From contig LUCD01000052.1 of the NCBI GenBank assembly GCA_001593925.1, positions 1-13,445 on the forward strand: a DNA stretch of 13,445 nucleotides, given 5' to 3'. Source of the DNA: Candidatus Bathyarchaeota archaeon B26-1. GTDB lineage: Archaea; Thermoproteota; Bathyarchaeia; Bathyarchaeales; B26-1. Every line of letters starts with the position of its first letter. Positions within the stretch are counted from its first letter, which is position 1. Both the position numbers and the translations under genes were made by a program. Of this stretch, positions 5,703 to 12,650 are shown in pieces. The notes beneath the pieces were generated by a model. That model was given only the letters and a program-made list of their open reading frames with translations. It did no database searches and had not been told where the DNA came from.

Positions 5703-5771
5703 ACGGCATTTTCCTCTTAACGTTGCGAGGGACGGCTCGTCCAGCATCCACATAATGGTATTATTAGAAGC

Positions 5772-5782
5772 GATATTTTTGA
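5772..5782 (-). promoter_or_regulatory. TATA-like element of paralogue D
   Basis: On the minus strand TCAAAAATATC lies about 70-80 bases before the ATG at 5702. A start near 5750 would leave a leader of about 48 bases, or almost none if the ATG at 5753 were used. The surrounding 5752-5786 is A+T rich. No copy of the ACGT palindrome seen at 4442-4475 is present here. The rest of the 106-base gap up to 5859 shows nothing I can name. Confidence 0.4.
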
Positions 5783-5859
5783 TTTATGTCACGGCTGGAC
5801 GGTCTGTACGGTGTTTTAACGGAGGAGTCGGAGAGGCTGTGTTCTGAGCATTGAAGGCA

Positions 5860-6324
5860 TTACGGTTCGTTAGATAGCTGCTTGGCTATCTCCGCTCCGT
5901 ACTGCTGGCACATCTCGGAGACCTTCTTCTCATCGTCCCCGGACACCCTCACTACTCCGGGAAGAATCCTCATTCCATGGTGGAAGCCGAACGCTATCTC
6001 CAGCATCTTAAGGCAGTCTTCACCGTCTCTACGTGTCCCTGAAGACGTGAAGCAACCTCCAACCTTACCCTTCAGTCGGCGCTTCCTGTAGAGAACTACC
6101 GACTCATCGATGAGCTTCTTCACTTGCCAAGCCACGTTGCTGAAGTATGTGGGGGAACCCACCACTATCCCGTCCGCCTCAACCAAATCCTCAAGACTGC
6201 ACTCTTCAACCCTCTTAACCTCAACCTCGACTCCAAGCCTTTCGGCTCCCCTACCGATCTCTTCAGCCATCCTCTCCGTGTTACCGGTCCCGGAATAATA
6301 CACGATCAGTAACCGTTTAGCCAT
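5860..6324 (-). CDS. Flavodoxin-like / NAD(P)H-dependent FMN reductase family protein
   Basis: The 154-residue product has a flavodoxin fold. The N-terminal strand and phosphate loop read LLIVYYSGTGNTERMAEEI (residues 5-23), the classic FMN phosphate-binding pattern. The second flavin loop is GSPTYFSNVAWQVKKLID (57-74) and the third GGCFTSSGTRRDGEDCL (89-105). It is likely a soluble electron carrier or a small quinone or iron reductase of the WrbA/flavodoxin type; the partner cannot be told from sequence. The ATG at 6324 has AGGTGA seven bases upstream. It stands alone, about 110 bases downstream of gatE on the same strand, and could be read through from it. No lipid anchor or export signal is seen. 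Confidence 0.88.
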   Translation of the reverse strand: MAKRLLIVYYSGTGNTERMAEEIGRGAERLGVEVEVKRVEECSLEDLVEADGIVVGSPTYFSNVAWQVKKLIDESVVLYRKRRLKGKVGGCFTSSGTRRDGEDCLKMLEIAFGFHHGMRILPGVVRVSGDDEKKVSEMCQQYGAEIAKQLSNEP

Positions 6325-6434
6325 CTTGTTTCACCTTTCCTCCTTTCCAAAAAGGGTATGTGAAGCAACACTACATAACCTCTCCGCTCTTTTCAGGTTT
6401 ACCTTGGCTTGGCAAGGATGTTCCTCCGCCAAGA

Positions 6435-8348
6435 TCATTCTCCATGAATGTTCTTCAACCTCTCTCTGAGAAGTTCGCTCACAACCTTGGCGTCTAAGCG
6501 CCCCCTAAACCTCTTCATGATGTAACCCATCAGGAATCCGAAGGCTCCCTCACCCCTCTCCCTCACGACCTCCGCATTCTCCTGAAGAACCCGGTCCACC
6601 AAGGCCCGGAGGTCATCCCCGGAGATCACTGTTAACCCCAAAGCCTCCACGGCCTCCTCCCCGCTCCTACCCCTATGCTTAGACAGCCAAGTTATGATCT
6701 CCGGTATCGCCTCCTTCGTCGTCCTCCCAGAATCGACCAGCCTAAAGACCTCTAGAATCTGCTCGTCTGAAACCTCCCCCACGTCGACGCCGTCCCTCCT
6801 CAAAGCCTTAAAGGTCTCAGTAAGCGTCGCCGCAACAGCCCTCGGAGAAACCCTTCTAGAGACCCTAACTATCTCCTCGAAGAGGCCGAGATACTCAGAG
6901 TCTACGAGCTGATTCGCGAGCTTCTCGTTCAGGTTGTATTCCTTCATGAGCCGTTTAACAGCCTCTTCCGGGAGCTCGGGAAGCTTAGAAGCCAGCTCTT
7001 GGAGATACTCCTCGTCGATCCGGATCGGAGGTATATCCGTCTCAGGATACATGCGGGCGGCTCCGGGCCTCGGCCTCATGTAACGTGTCGTCCCATCCGG
7101 GTTGGCGGCACGCGTCTCCTCTGGAACTCCTCTAAGGGCTTCCTTCGCCCTCTCAACTACAGCCCTCAAAGCGTCCGTTGCGTTCTCCAGACTGTCGGCG
7201 ACGAAGACGACGGCGTCCTCAGGCCCAGCACCCACAAGCCTTTTGAGCCTGTCAACTTCGTCTTCGGTCACGCCGTAGGCTGGGAGCTCGTCGGTGTGGA
7301 AGATTCCTCCAACCCTCCCCCAGAAGCGGGCTCTATCCGCCATCTCCCTCCCAAGCCTCATGCCAGGCGCGATCTCCCGGCTTAAGAGCCCGGAGAACTT
7401 GGGCAGCTTGACGGCTAAAACCTTTTTTCCTTGGTTTATTGCTCTCTTTAGAACGCGGCACCCCGTCTCTTTGAAGAGTTCTGTGGCGTCGTGGAACTCT
7501 TCTCGGATTTCCTCTTCTACGAGCCCCCTCTTCTTCAGTTCGTCCCTTATCTCGAGTAGGCCGAGCTGCCTCTTCGCCTCATACTCGACGACCTTCGAGA
7601 TCAGTTCGAGTTCTTGAACGCCCTTTATCTCTATGAGGGCGCCGTCTCGGATAGAGACGTTCAGGTCTTGGCGGATGGTTCCTATGCCCCTCCTCACCTT
7701 TTTGGTAGCCCTCAAGATTCTCCCGATGGCTAAGGCTACCCTCTGGGCTTCTCTAGGAGACCGGATAACCGGGCCGGTTGTAACCTCTATGAGGGGTATC
7801 CCCAACCTGTCTATCCTGTAACGTATCTCGAAGCCTTCGCCCCCCGTCTTTCTAGCGGCGTCCTCCTCTAGGCTTATATGCTCTATTGGAACGGTTCTGC
7901 CCTCCACCTCTATCGAGCCGTTCAGGGCTACGACGCAGGTCCTCTGGAATCCCGTGGTGTTGGAGCCGTCTATAACGGTCTTACGCATTACGTGAATCTC
8001 GTCGACGGGTTTAGCGTTCATCATCAAGGCTACGGTCAACGCAACCTCGATGGCCTCCGGGTTCAAGGGGTGAGGAGGCTCCTCATCCATCTCCACGAGA
8101 CACGAGGTTTCATTATCCGCCTCGTAGAGTATCCTCACACCCTTCTTGAACTCGAAGTATGCGGCTGGGTCGACCTGTCCGAGCTCGCTTTGGGTCGGCC
8201 TCAACCTCCTTACGAACGTTATCTTGGGCTCACCCTTGAAGAGGCTCGGCTTGCACGAGCAGAAGAGTTTTGTCCGCGTGGCGAGCTGCTGATGGCACTC
8301 AAGCCCGACGAGAAGCCCAATCTTGGAGTAATCCACCCCTTCAGACAT
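6435..8348 (-). CDS. gatE: Glutamyl-tRNA(Gln) amidotransferase subunit E
   Basis: GatE is the tRNA-binding kinase and transferase half of the archaeal GatDE enzyme. It phosphorylates Glu on Glu-tRNA(Gln) with ATP and amidates it with ammonia supplied by GatD. The 637-residue protein has the GatB-like cradle at its start (IGLLVGLECHQQL, residues 10-22; VIDGSNTTGFQRT, 125-137), continuing near RYMRPRPGAARMYPETDI (422-439). Between them, at about 300-415, lies the insertion domain resembling that of bacterial AspRS, which distinguishes GatE from GatB. The C-terminus is the helical YqeY-like tail with GFLMGYIMKRFRGRLD. Length is normal. ATG 8348 is preferred over the adjacent GTG 8351 because AAGGT lies seven bases upstream. 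It starts about 18 bases after the gatD stop, in the same operon. Confidence 0.96.
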   Translation of the reverse strand: MSEGVDYSKIGLLVGLECHQQLATRTKLFCSCKPSLFKGEPKITFVRRLRPTQSELGQVDPAAYFEFKKGVRILYEADNETSCLVEMDEEPPHPLNPEAIEVALTVALMMNAKPVDEIHVMRKTVIDGSNTTGFQRTCVVALNGSIEVEGRTVPIEHISLEEDAARKTGGEGFEIRYRIDRLGIPLIEVTTGPVIRSPREAQRVALAIGRILRATKKVRRGIGTIRQDLNVSIRDGALIEIKGVQELELISKVVEYEAKRQLGLLEIRDELKKRGLVEEEIREEFHDATELFKETGCRVLKRAINQGKKVLAVKLPKFSGLLSREIAPGMRLGREMADRARFWGRVGGIFHTDELPAYGVTEDEVDRLKRLVGAGPEDAVVFVADSLENATDALRAVVERAKEALRGVPEETRAANPDGTTRYMRPRPGAARMYPETDIPPIRIDEEYLQELASKLPELPEEAVKRLMKEYNLNEKLANQLVDSEYLGLFEEIVRVSRRVSPRAVAATLTETFKALRRDGVDVGEVSDEQILEVFRLVDSGRTTKEAIPEIITWLSKHRGRSGEEAVEALGLTVISGDDLRALVDRVLQENAEVVRERGEGAFGFLMGYIMKRFRGRLDAKVVSELLRERLKNIHGE

Positions 8349-8366
8349 CACGCTTACCTTCCCTCC

Positions 8367-9710
8367 TCAAGTGTAGATGCTCCTAGCCGCGATCTCCCCG
8401 GCTATATTCGTCTTTAGGAGAATCTTCGCCTCTTCAGGGCTGTCGGCCTCCCCTAGAGCCCACATCAACTTGACGAGGGCGGTCTCGGCGAGCATGTCTT
8501 CGAGGGGAATCACGCCCATGGCCAAGAGGTCTCTCCCGTTCGTGTAGACGTTCATGTTAACACGGCCCCAAATGCACTGAGAGGCCATCGCAACTATAAG
8601 GCCGCGTTTAATAGCCTTCTTGATCGAGGGAAAACACGATCTCCCGACGTGGCCTAACCCTGTCCCCTCAAGTACGATTCCCCTATAACCCTCTTCAACG
8701 TAGAAGTCGATTACGTTCGGGTTCATTCCCGGATAGAACTTGACGAGGGCGACCTTCGGGTCGAAGTTCGGCTTTAATGTTAGCTCCCGATCGCGGTCTC
8801 TCCTCCGGTAATCCTCGGTCAACATGACGAGTTCGCCGTCGGCCAAGCGGGCTATAGGTTTCACGTTGACCGACTTGAAGGCGTCCCGGCGGCTTGTATG
8901 ACACTTCCTCACCTTAGTTCCCCTGTGGAAAGCAACAGAGACGTCCGAAACCGTCTCGTGCATAGCGACAACAACCTCGGCGAAGGGAGCCTCAGCCGCC
9001 GCCGAGACCGCTCCTATAAGGTTCAACGCCGCATCCGAGCTCGGCCTATCCTCCGAACGTTGAGCCCCAACGAGGACAACCGGAACGGGTAAACCCTGCA
9101 ACGCGAAGCTCAGAGCGGCCGCCGTATAAGCCATAGTGTCTGTTCCATGGGTTAAGACGACCCCGTCAACCCCCTCCCTTATGCGTTCAGCCACTTTCTC
9201 AGCTATTCTGGCCCAGTGGCTCGGCGTTAAGTCTTCGCTGAAGAGGTTGAAGAGCACCTCGGTCTCTATAACCGCGATGTCTGAGAGTTCTGGAACTATG
9301 CTGTACAGGTCTCCGGCGGAGATCGCTGGGCGGACAGCCCCCGTTCTATAATCGACGCGGCTGGCTATGGTTCCTCCCGTGCTGACTATTGAGACTCTAG
9401 GCAGGTTAGGCCTCTGCTTCGGAGGAGGAGGCGGCTTGAAGGCGATCTCCACCCCGGCTCCAACCTTCTCCACCAAAGTGTCAGCCGTAACCCTCACACC
9501 TATGTTGTAACCCGACTTTAACTTGATCACTATGTGCCTATCGTCTCCGTACTCCGATCTAGGCATGAGAACTCCCTCATAGACAGTTCCATCCCTAGAT
9601 ATCCGGATTAAATCCCCAGCTTGAACCCCGGATTCTTTGAGAACCTTCAAGGCTACGCCCTTGTAGCCGGGGAGGCTTAAGGGATCATCGTCGCCGCCCA
9701 ACGTAACCAC
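8367..9710 (-). CDS. gatD: Glutamyl-tRNA(Gln) amidotransferase subunit D (asparaginase-like)
   Basis: GatD releases ammonia from glutamine or asparagine and passes it to GatE. A small N-terminal barrel domain (about the first 95 residues, GYKGVALKVLKESGV to IGVRV) precedes the two-domain asparaginase-type core. The catalytic set is visible: the second Thr of STGGTIAS, Thr-Asp of LTHGTDTMAY, and Lys of KVRKCHTSRRDAFKS, with Thr-to-Thr spacing of 76 residues. An ATG at 9773 would give 468 residues but has no ribosome site. A full AAGGAGG at 9719-9725 lies eight bases before GTG 9710 (five before GTG 9713), and the first 20 residues of the longer form look unlike the family, so 9710 is chosen, giving 447 residues. 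It lies directly upstream of gatE. Confidence 0.94.
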   Translation of the reverse strand: MVTLGGDDDPLSLPGYKGVALKVLKESGVQAGDLIRISRDGTVYEGVLMPRSEYGDDRHIVIKLKSGYNIGVRVTADTLVEKVGAGVEIAFKPPPPPKQRPNLPRVSIVSTGGTIASRVDYRTGAVRPAISAGDLYSIVPELSDIAVIETEVLFNLFSEDLTPSHWARIAEKVAERIREGVDGVVLTHGTDTMAYTAAALSFALQGLPVPVVLVGAQRSEDRPSSDAALNLIGAVSAAAEAPFAEVVVAMHETVSDVSVAFHRGTKVRKCHTSRRDAFKSVNVKPIARLADGELVMLTEDYRRRDRDRELTLKPNFDPKVALVKFYPGMNPNVIDFYVEEGYRGIVLEGTGLGHVGRSCFPSIKKAIKRGLIVAMASQCIWGRVNMNVYTNGRDLLAMGVIPLEDMLAETALVKLMWALGEADSPEEAKILLKTNIAGEIAARSIYT

Positions 9711-9718
9711 CACGTGAG

Positions 9719-9725
9719 CCTCCTT
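9719..9725 (-). promoter_or_regulatory. Strong ribosome binding site that decides the gatD start
   Basis: On the minus strand AAGGAGG is the best match to the archaeal 16S rRNA tail in this part of the window. It lies five bases before GTG 9713 and eight before GTG 9710, inside the longer open frame that begins at ATG 9773. Its position argues that translation begins at one of these GTG codons and that 9711-9773 is leader. Confidence 0.7.
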
Positions 9726-9878
9726 ACTCTTTAGTTGGGTTTCCCCTATTTTAGGGTGGAGTGTTCCTTCCATTAAGTTATGTAGGTGGCAGAAGGTTTT
9801 AGCGCTAGTTAGGGCTGGATAATGGATGCCGACTCGGATACGGGTTTGTCGAGGTTAAGAGCCTAGCGGCCTCTCATT

Positions 9879-10148
9879 TCAGCTCTTCGAGACGATCTTA
9901 TATACTCTGTCTCCCTCTCTAACCCTCTCTTTAACCTTTAAGCCTATGCTCTGGCCGCTCGTCGCGGTTTCCACGTTCTTGTGCTGTATCTGCATCGACT
10001 CGACCGTCTGCTCGAAGTTGGTGGTTGCGCCTCTTATGAGTATCCTGTCGCCTACGCTGAGCGTGTCCTTCAGTTCGACGACGGCGACGCTGATCCTCGT
10101 GAAGTAGTGGGTTACAACCCCGACTTCTTTCAGCTCTCTCTCAGACAT
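9879..10148 (-). CDS. Small stand-alone EF-Tu domain 2-like protein
   Basis: The 89-residue protein resembles the second (beta-barrel) domain of translation GTPases: VVTHYFTRISVAVVEL at residues 10-25, then LSVGDRILIRGATTNFEQTVESMQ (key runs VGDRILIRG and VESMQIQHK, about 32-58) and ATSGQSIGLKVKERVREGD (62-80). There is no GTPase domain. Such proteins are annotated in archaea as translation elongation factor-like; their function is not established to my knowledge. GGTGA eight to nine bases before the ATG supports the start. It lies on the same strand as gatD and gatE, about 168 bases upstream of gatD, so a link to aminoacyl-tRNA handling is possible but rests on position only. Confidence 0.85.
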   Translation of the reverse strand: MSERELKEVGVVTHYFTRISVAVVELKDTLSVGDRILIRGATTNFEQTVESMQIQHKNVETATSGQSIGLKVKERVREGDRVYKIVSKS

Positions 10149-10187
10149 CTAAACTTCACCCTTCTCAACCTTAAGTCGTCGGCTCCG

Positions 10188-10195
10188 CTTAAAAC
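10188..10195 (-). promoter_or_regulatory. Possible TATA-like element before the EF-Tu domain 2-like gene
   Basis: On the minus strand GTTTTAAG lies about 40 bases before the ATG at 10148, in an A+T-rich patch. A start 25 bases downstream would give a leader of about 15 bases containing the GGTGA ribosome site. This is a weak match and is given only as the best candidate in the 96-base gap. Confidence 0.3.
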
Positions 10196-10205
10196 GATTT
10201 TCCTT

Positions 10206-10212
10206 AAAAAAA
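10206..10212 (-). terminator. T-tract terminator after kbl
   Basis: On the minus strand seven consecutive T at 10206-10212 lie about 33-39 bases beyond the kbl stop. Archaeal RNA polymerase commonly terminates at such T-tracts without needing a hairpin, and no clear stem precedes it. It would separate the tdh-kbl unit from the downstream EF-Tu domain 2-like gene. Confidence 0.5.
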
Positions 10213-10244
10213 TGGGAGGTTGGAGGGTTCCGTCTTTCACGCCT

Positions 10245-11441
10245 TTAGATTATGCCCAGCTCCTTACCGACGGCCTCAAGGTTCTCTATCGCGAAGTCCA
10301 AGTCCTCTCTACTCATCTCGGCGTTCATCTGCACCCTGACGCGCGCTGTCCCCCTTGGAACCATCGGGTAAGTTATCGGAAAGACGAAGACTCCCCTCTT
10401 GAAGAGTTCGTCGCTGAACCTCTTCGCCAAAAGGTTCTCCCCAACTATTATCGGGATTATCGGGGTCTGAGTCTTACCAGTGTTAAACCCTAACTCCTCT
10501 ACGGCCTTCTTGAAGTATTTCGTATTATCCCAGAGTTTCTGAACCCGTTGAGGCTCCCTCTCCATAACCTCTATCGCAGCTATGCAGGCGGCTGTGTCGG
10601 CAGGGCTGTTCGACGCTGAGAGGAGCCAAGTCCTAGACCTGTTGTAGGCGAACCTGTACAGGTCTTCGCTCCCAGTTATGTGCCCGCCTATTACGCCGTA
10701 GGCCTTCGAGAACGTTCCCATCTCAACGTGAACCTCGTCGCGGCTCAGGTTGAAGTGGGAGACTATGCCGCGTCCACCCTCCCCCAAAACGCCCTCACCA
10801 TGGGCGTCGTCAACGTACACCATGGCCCCGTGCTCGGCTCCGAGCTCAGCTATCTTGTCCAGCGGAGCTATGTCGCCGTCCATCGAGAAGACTCCGTCAG
10901 TGACTATCAAGATGCGCCTGTACGGAGGGTCATGCTTCTCAGCCTCGTTCAGAATCCGCTCCAGATCCTCCAAGTCACAGTGTTTGTATATGGCTCTGTC
11001 GGCGCGTGAGAGCCTAACGCCGTCGATGATCGAGCCGTGGTTAAGTTCATCGCTGACGATGAGGTCTCCTCTGCCGACGAGCTGCGGGATAAGCCCCTCG
11101 TTTGCCATGAAACCCGTCTGGTATACTAGGGACGCGGGGGCCCTCTTAAACTCGGCGAGCTTCCTCTCCAGCTCGTGGTGAAGGTCTAGGTTTCCAGCTA
11201 TAGACCTGTCGGAACCCGCGCCGACCCCGTACTTCTCTATCGCCTCCATCGCCGCCCTCTTAACCTCTGGGTGGTTGCATAGGCCGAGGTAGTTGTTCGA
11301 ACAGAGCATCAGAACCTTCTTTCCGTCGACGATGCACCAAGGTTGACTGGCTGACTGTAAGACCTTAAGCCTCCAATCCAAACCCTCTTCGACGAGTTTC
11401 TCGTACTCCTCCCTCAAGAACGCAGTCGGATTCCTCTTCAT
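10245..11441 (-). CDS. kbl: 2-amino-3-ketobutyrate CoA ligase (glycine C-acetyltransferase)
   Basis: Kbl is a PLP enzyme of the alpha-oxoamine synthase family. It cleaves 2-amino-3-oxobutyrate with CoA to glycine and acetyl-CoA, the second step of threonine breakdown. Visible are MLCSNNYLGLCNHP near the start, the Asp and His that contact PLP in ILIVTDGVFSMDGD and MVYVDDAHGEG, and the Schiff-base lysine in GTFSKAYGVIGGH (Lys246). From ATG 11441 the protein is 398 residues, the same as the E. coli enzyme as I recall it, and ends AVGKELGII. GAGG lies about 11 bases upstream. A GTG at 11489 would add 16 residues and overlap the tdh stop, with no better support. It follows tdh by 41 bases, and both genes clearly belong to one operon. 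Confidence 0.95.
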   Translation of the reverse strand: MKRNPTAFLREEYEKLVEEGLDWRLKVLQSASQPWCIVDGKKVLMLCSNNYLGLCNHPEVKRAAMEAIEKYGVGAGSDRSIAGNLDLHHELERKLAEFKRAPASLVYQTGFMANEGLIPQLVGRGDLIVSDELNHGSIIDGVRLSRADRAIYKHCDLEDLERILNEAEKHDPPYRRILIVTDGVFSMDGDIAPLDKIAELGAEHGAMVYVDDAHGEGVLGEGGRGIVSHFNLSRDEVHVEMGTFSKAYGVIGGHITGSEDLYRFAYNRSRTWLLSASNSPADTAACIAAIEVMEREPQRVQKLWDNTKYFKKAVEELGFNTGKTQTPIIPIIVGENLLAKRFSDELFKRGVFVFPITYPMVPRGTARVRVQMNAEMSREDLDFAIENLEAVGKELGII

Positions 11442-11482
11442 ATGGATCACAACCTCTAATTTCTCTAAGCCATCTTTTAAGT

Positions 11483-12550
11483 TTACCACTTCGGTTCGAG
11501 GGCGACCTTCGCCGCCTCCTTATTGTTGAGGAGGTTCATGCCCTCCTCTATATCCCTCACCGGAACCTTATGGGTTATTATTGAGGCGATCTTTTCCCTG
11601 AATCTAGGTCTAGAGAGGAGCCCTCTAACCTGATACCACGTCTGGAACATCCGGCGTCCCGTTATACCATAAACGGTTGCGGCCTTGAAGACTATGCCGT
11701 TAGTCACGTCGAGGGTTACGGGTCCCTTAAAGATTCCGAGGAGAGAAACCCTCCCGCCCGGAGTAAGAATCTCGAAGGCCTGTTTAAGGGCTTGAGGGCT
11801 TCCGGACATCTCCAGCACGACGTCGACTCCGTTCCCGTCGGTCTCGTCTAGGATCGTCTTCACGATCTTGTCGCCTTCCTCCGCCACGCTTAGGACGAGG
11901 TCGGCTCCCATCTTCTTCGCCAGCTCTAGGCGAACCTTGTTTAGGCCTCCAGCAGTCGCGAATACCTTTGCGGCCCCGATCTCCCTCAGGACAGCTATGG
12001 CCATGAGCCCTGTGGGTCCGCATCCTAGAACGGCCACGTTCTTGCCAGCTATATCCTCGATGTGGTCTTTCGGAAGAACTGTTTGAACCGCGTTTCCTAG
12101 GGGTTCCTGGAGAGCCATAAGGAAGGGGTCGAGTTTAGGGTCGTTCTTCCAGATGTTCCTTTCGGGGATGGCCACGTACTCCGCGAAGACTCCGTCAGTA
12201 TCAACGCCTAGAATCTTCATGTTCCGGCAGATGTGCATGCGGTCGGTTTTGCATTGGTAGCATGTCCCGTCCACGATGTGAGTCTCAGCTGAAACCATGT
12301 CGCCGACCTCAACCGTTGTAACGTCAGAGCCGACCTCGACGACCCTCCCAGCGAACTCGTGGCCAAATATTAGAGGAATCTTCTTAACCCGGTTTCTAGC
12401 CCAGCTGTCCCAGTTCCATATGTGAACGTCAGTTCCGCAGATCGATAAGGCCTTAACCTCGACCAAGACCTCGTCTTTATCGATCTTAGGGGTCTCCACG
12501 GACCTTATCTCCGCCCCAGGCCCCCTCCATCCTTTGACGACAGCGTACAT
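11483..12550 (-). CDS. tdh: L-threonine 3-dehydrogenase (zinc medium-chain dehydrogenase)
   Basis: Tdh oxidises L-threonine to 2-amino-3-oxobutyrate, which Kbl uses. The 355-residue protein has the catalytic zinc residues in SICGTDVHIW (Cys38) and FGHEFAG (His64, Glu65), Glu149 in LQEPLGNAV and the dinucleotide loop GCGPTG at 176-181. The structural zinc loop reads HIVDGTCYQC with Cys108 beyond: three cysteines (97, 100, 108) remain and Asp94 stands where the first cysteine usually is. The end of the second Rossmann strand, VFATAGGLNKVR (196-207), lacks the usual acidic residue that holds the NAD ribose, so coenzyme preference is uncertain. Another sugar or polyol dehydrogenase is possible in principle, but the adjoining kbl makes threonine the likely substrate. 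AAGG and GGAGG precede the ATG. Confidence 0.92.
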   Translation of the reverse strand: MYAVVKGWRGPGAEIRSVETPKIDKDEVLVEVKALSICGTDVHIWNWDSWARNRVKKIPLIFGHEFAGRVVEVGSDVTTVEVGDMVSAETHIVDGTCYQCKTDRMHICRNMKILGVDTDGVFAEYVAIPERNIWKNDPKLDPFLMALQEPLGNAVQTVLPKDHIEDIAGKNVAVLGCGPTGLMAIAVLREIGAAKVFATAGGLNKVRLELAKKMGADLVLSVAEEGDKIVKTILDETDGNGVDVVLEMSGSPQALKQAFEILTPGGRVSLLGIFKGPVTLDVTNGIVFKAATVYGITGRRMFQTWYQVRGLLSRPRFREKIASIITHKVPVRDIEEGMNLLNNKEAAKVALEPKW

Positions 12551-12587
12551 AAAGCCTTACCCTCCAACTGCTGAAGGTTATGCGAGG

Positions 12588-12595
12588 TATATAAG
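12588..12595. promoter_or_regulatory. Shared TATA element of the divergent tdh and NAD kinase promoters
   Basis: TATATAAG on the plus strand reads CTTATATA on the minus strand. It is the only good TATA match in the 100-base region between the two divergent genes. For tdh it gives a start near 12565 and a leader of about 15 bases, a good fit. For the plus-strand gene it gives a start near 12615-12620. TATATA is self-complementary, so both directions could use it. Confidence 0.55.
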
Positions 12596-12650
12596 AGCTA
12601 CCTAAAACCTTCTAGTGATGAGGAGGGGGATCAACGCTGGTGTTTGAGGG

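Noticed and set aside
5791..5822. Four ACGG repeats upstream of paralogue D.
   Set aside because: Spacings are 8, 9 and 11 bases, so there is no regular phase, and the unit is too short to exclude chance.
6400..6434. Inverted repeat CTTGGC / GCCAAG just beyond the gatE stop, a possible terminator or RNA structure.
   Set aside because: No T-tract follows on the minus strand, and the overlapping CCTTG/CAAGG repeat makes the fold ambiguous.
7878..8417. Plus-strand open frame of 179 codons opposite gatE.
   Set aside because: GatE is unmistakable on the other strand across this region; the plus-strand frame has no recognisable domain.
9774..9878. Gap between gatD and the EF-Tu domain 2-like gene examined for a tRNA or box C/D RNA.
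   Set aside because: No cloverleaf, T-loop sequence or C/D box pair was found on either strand.
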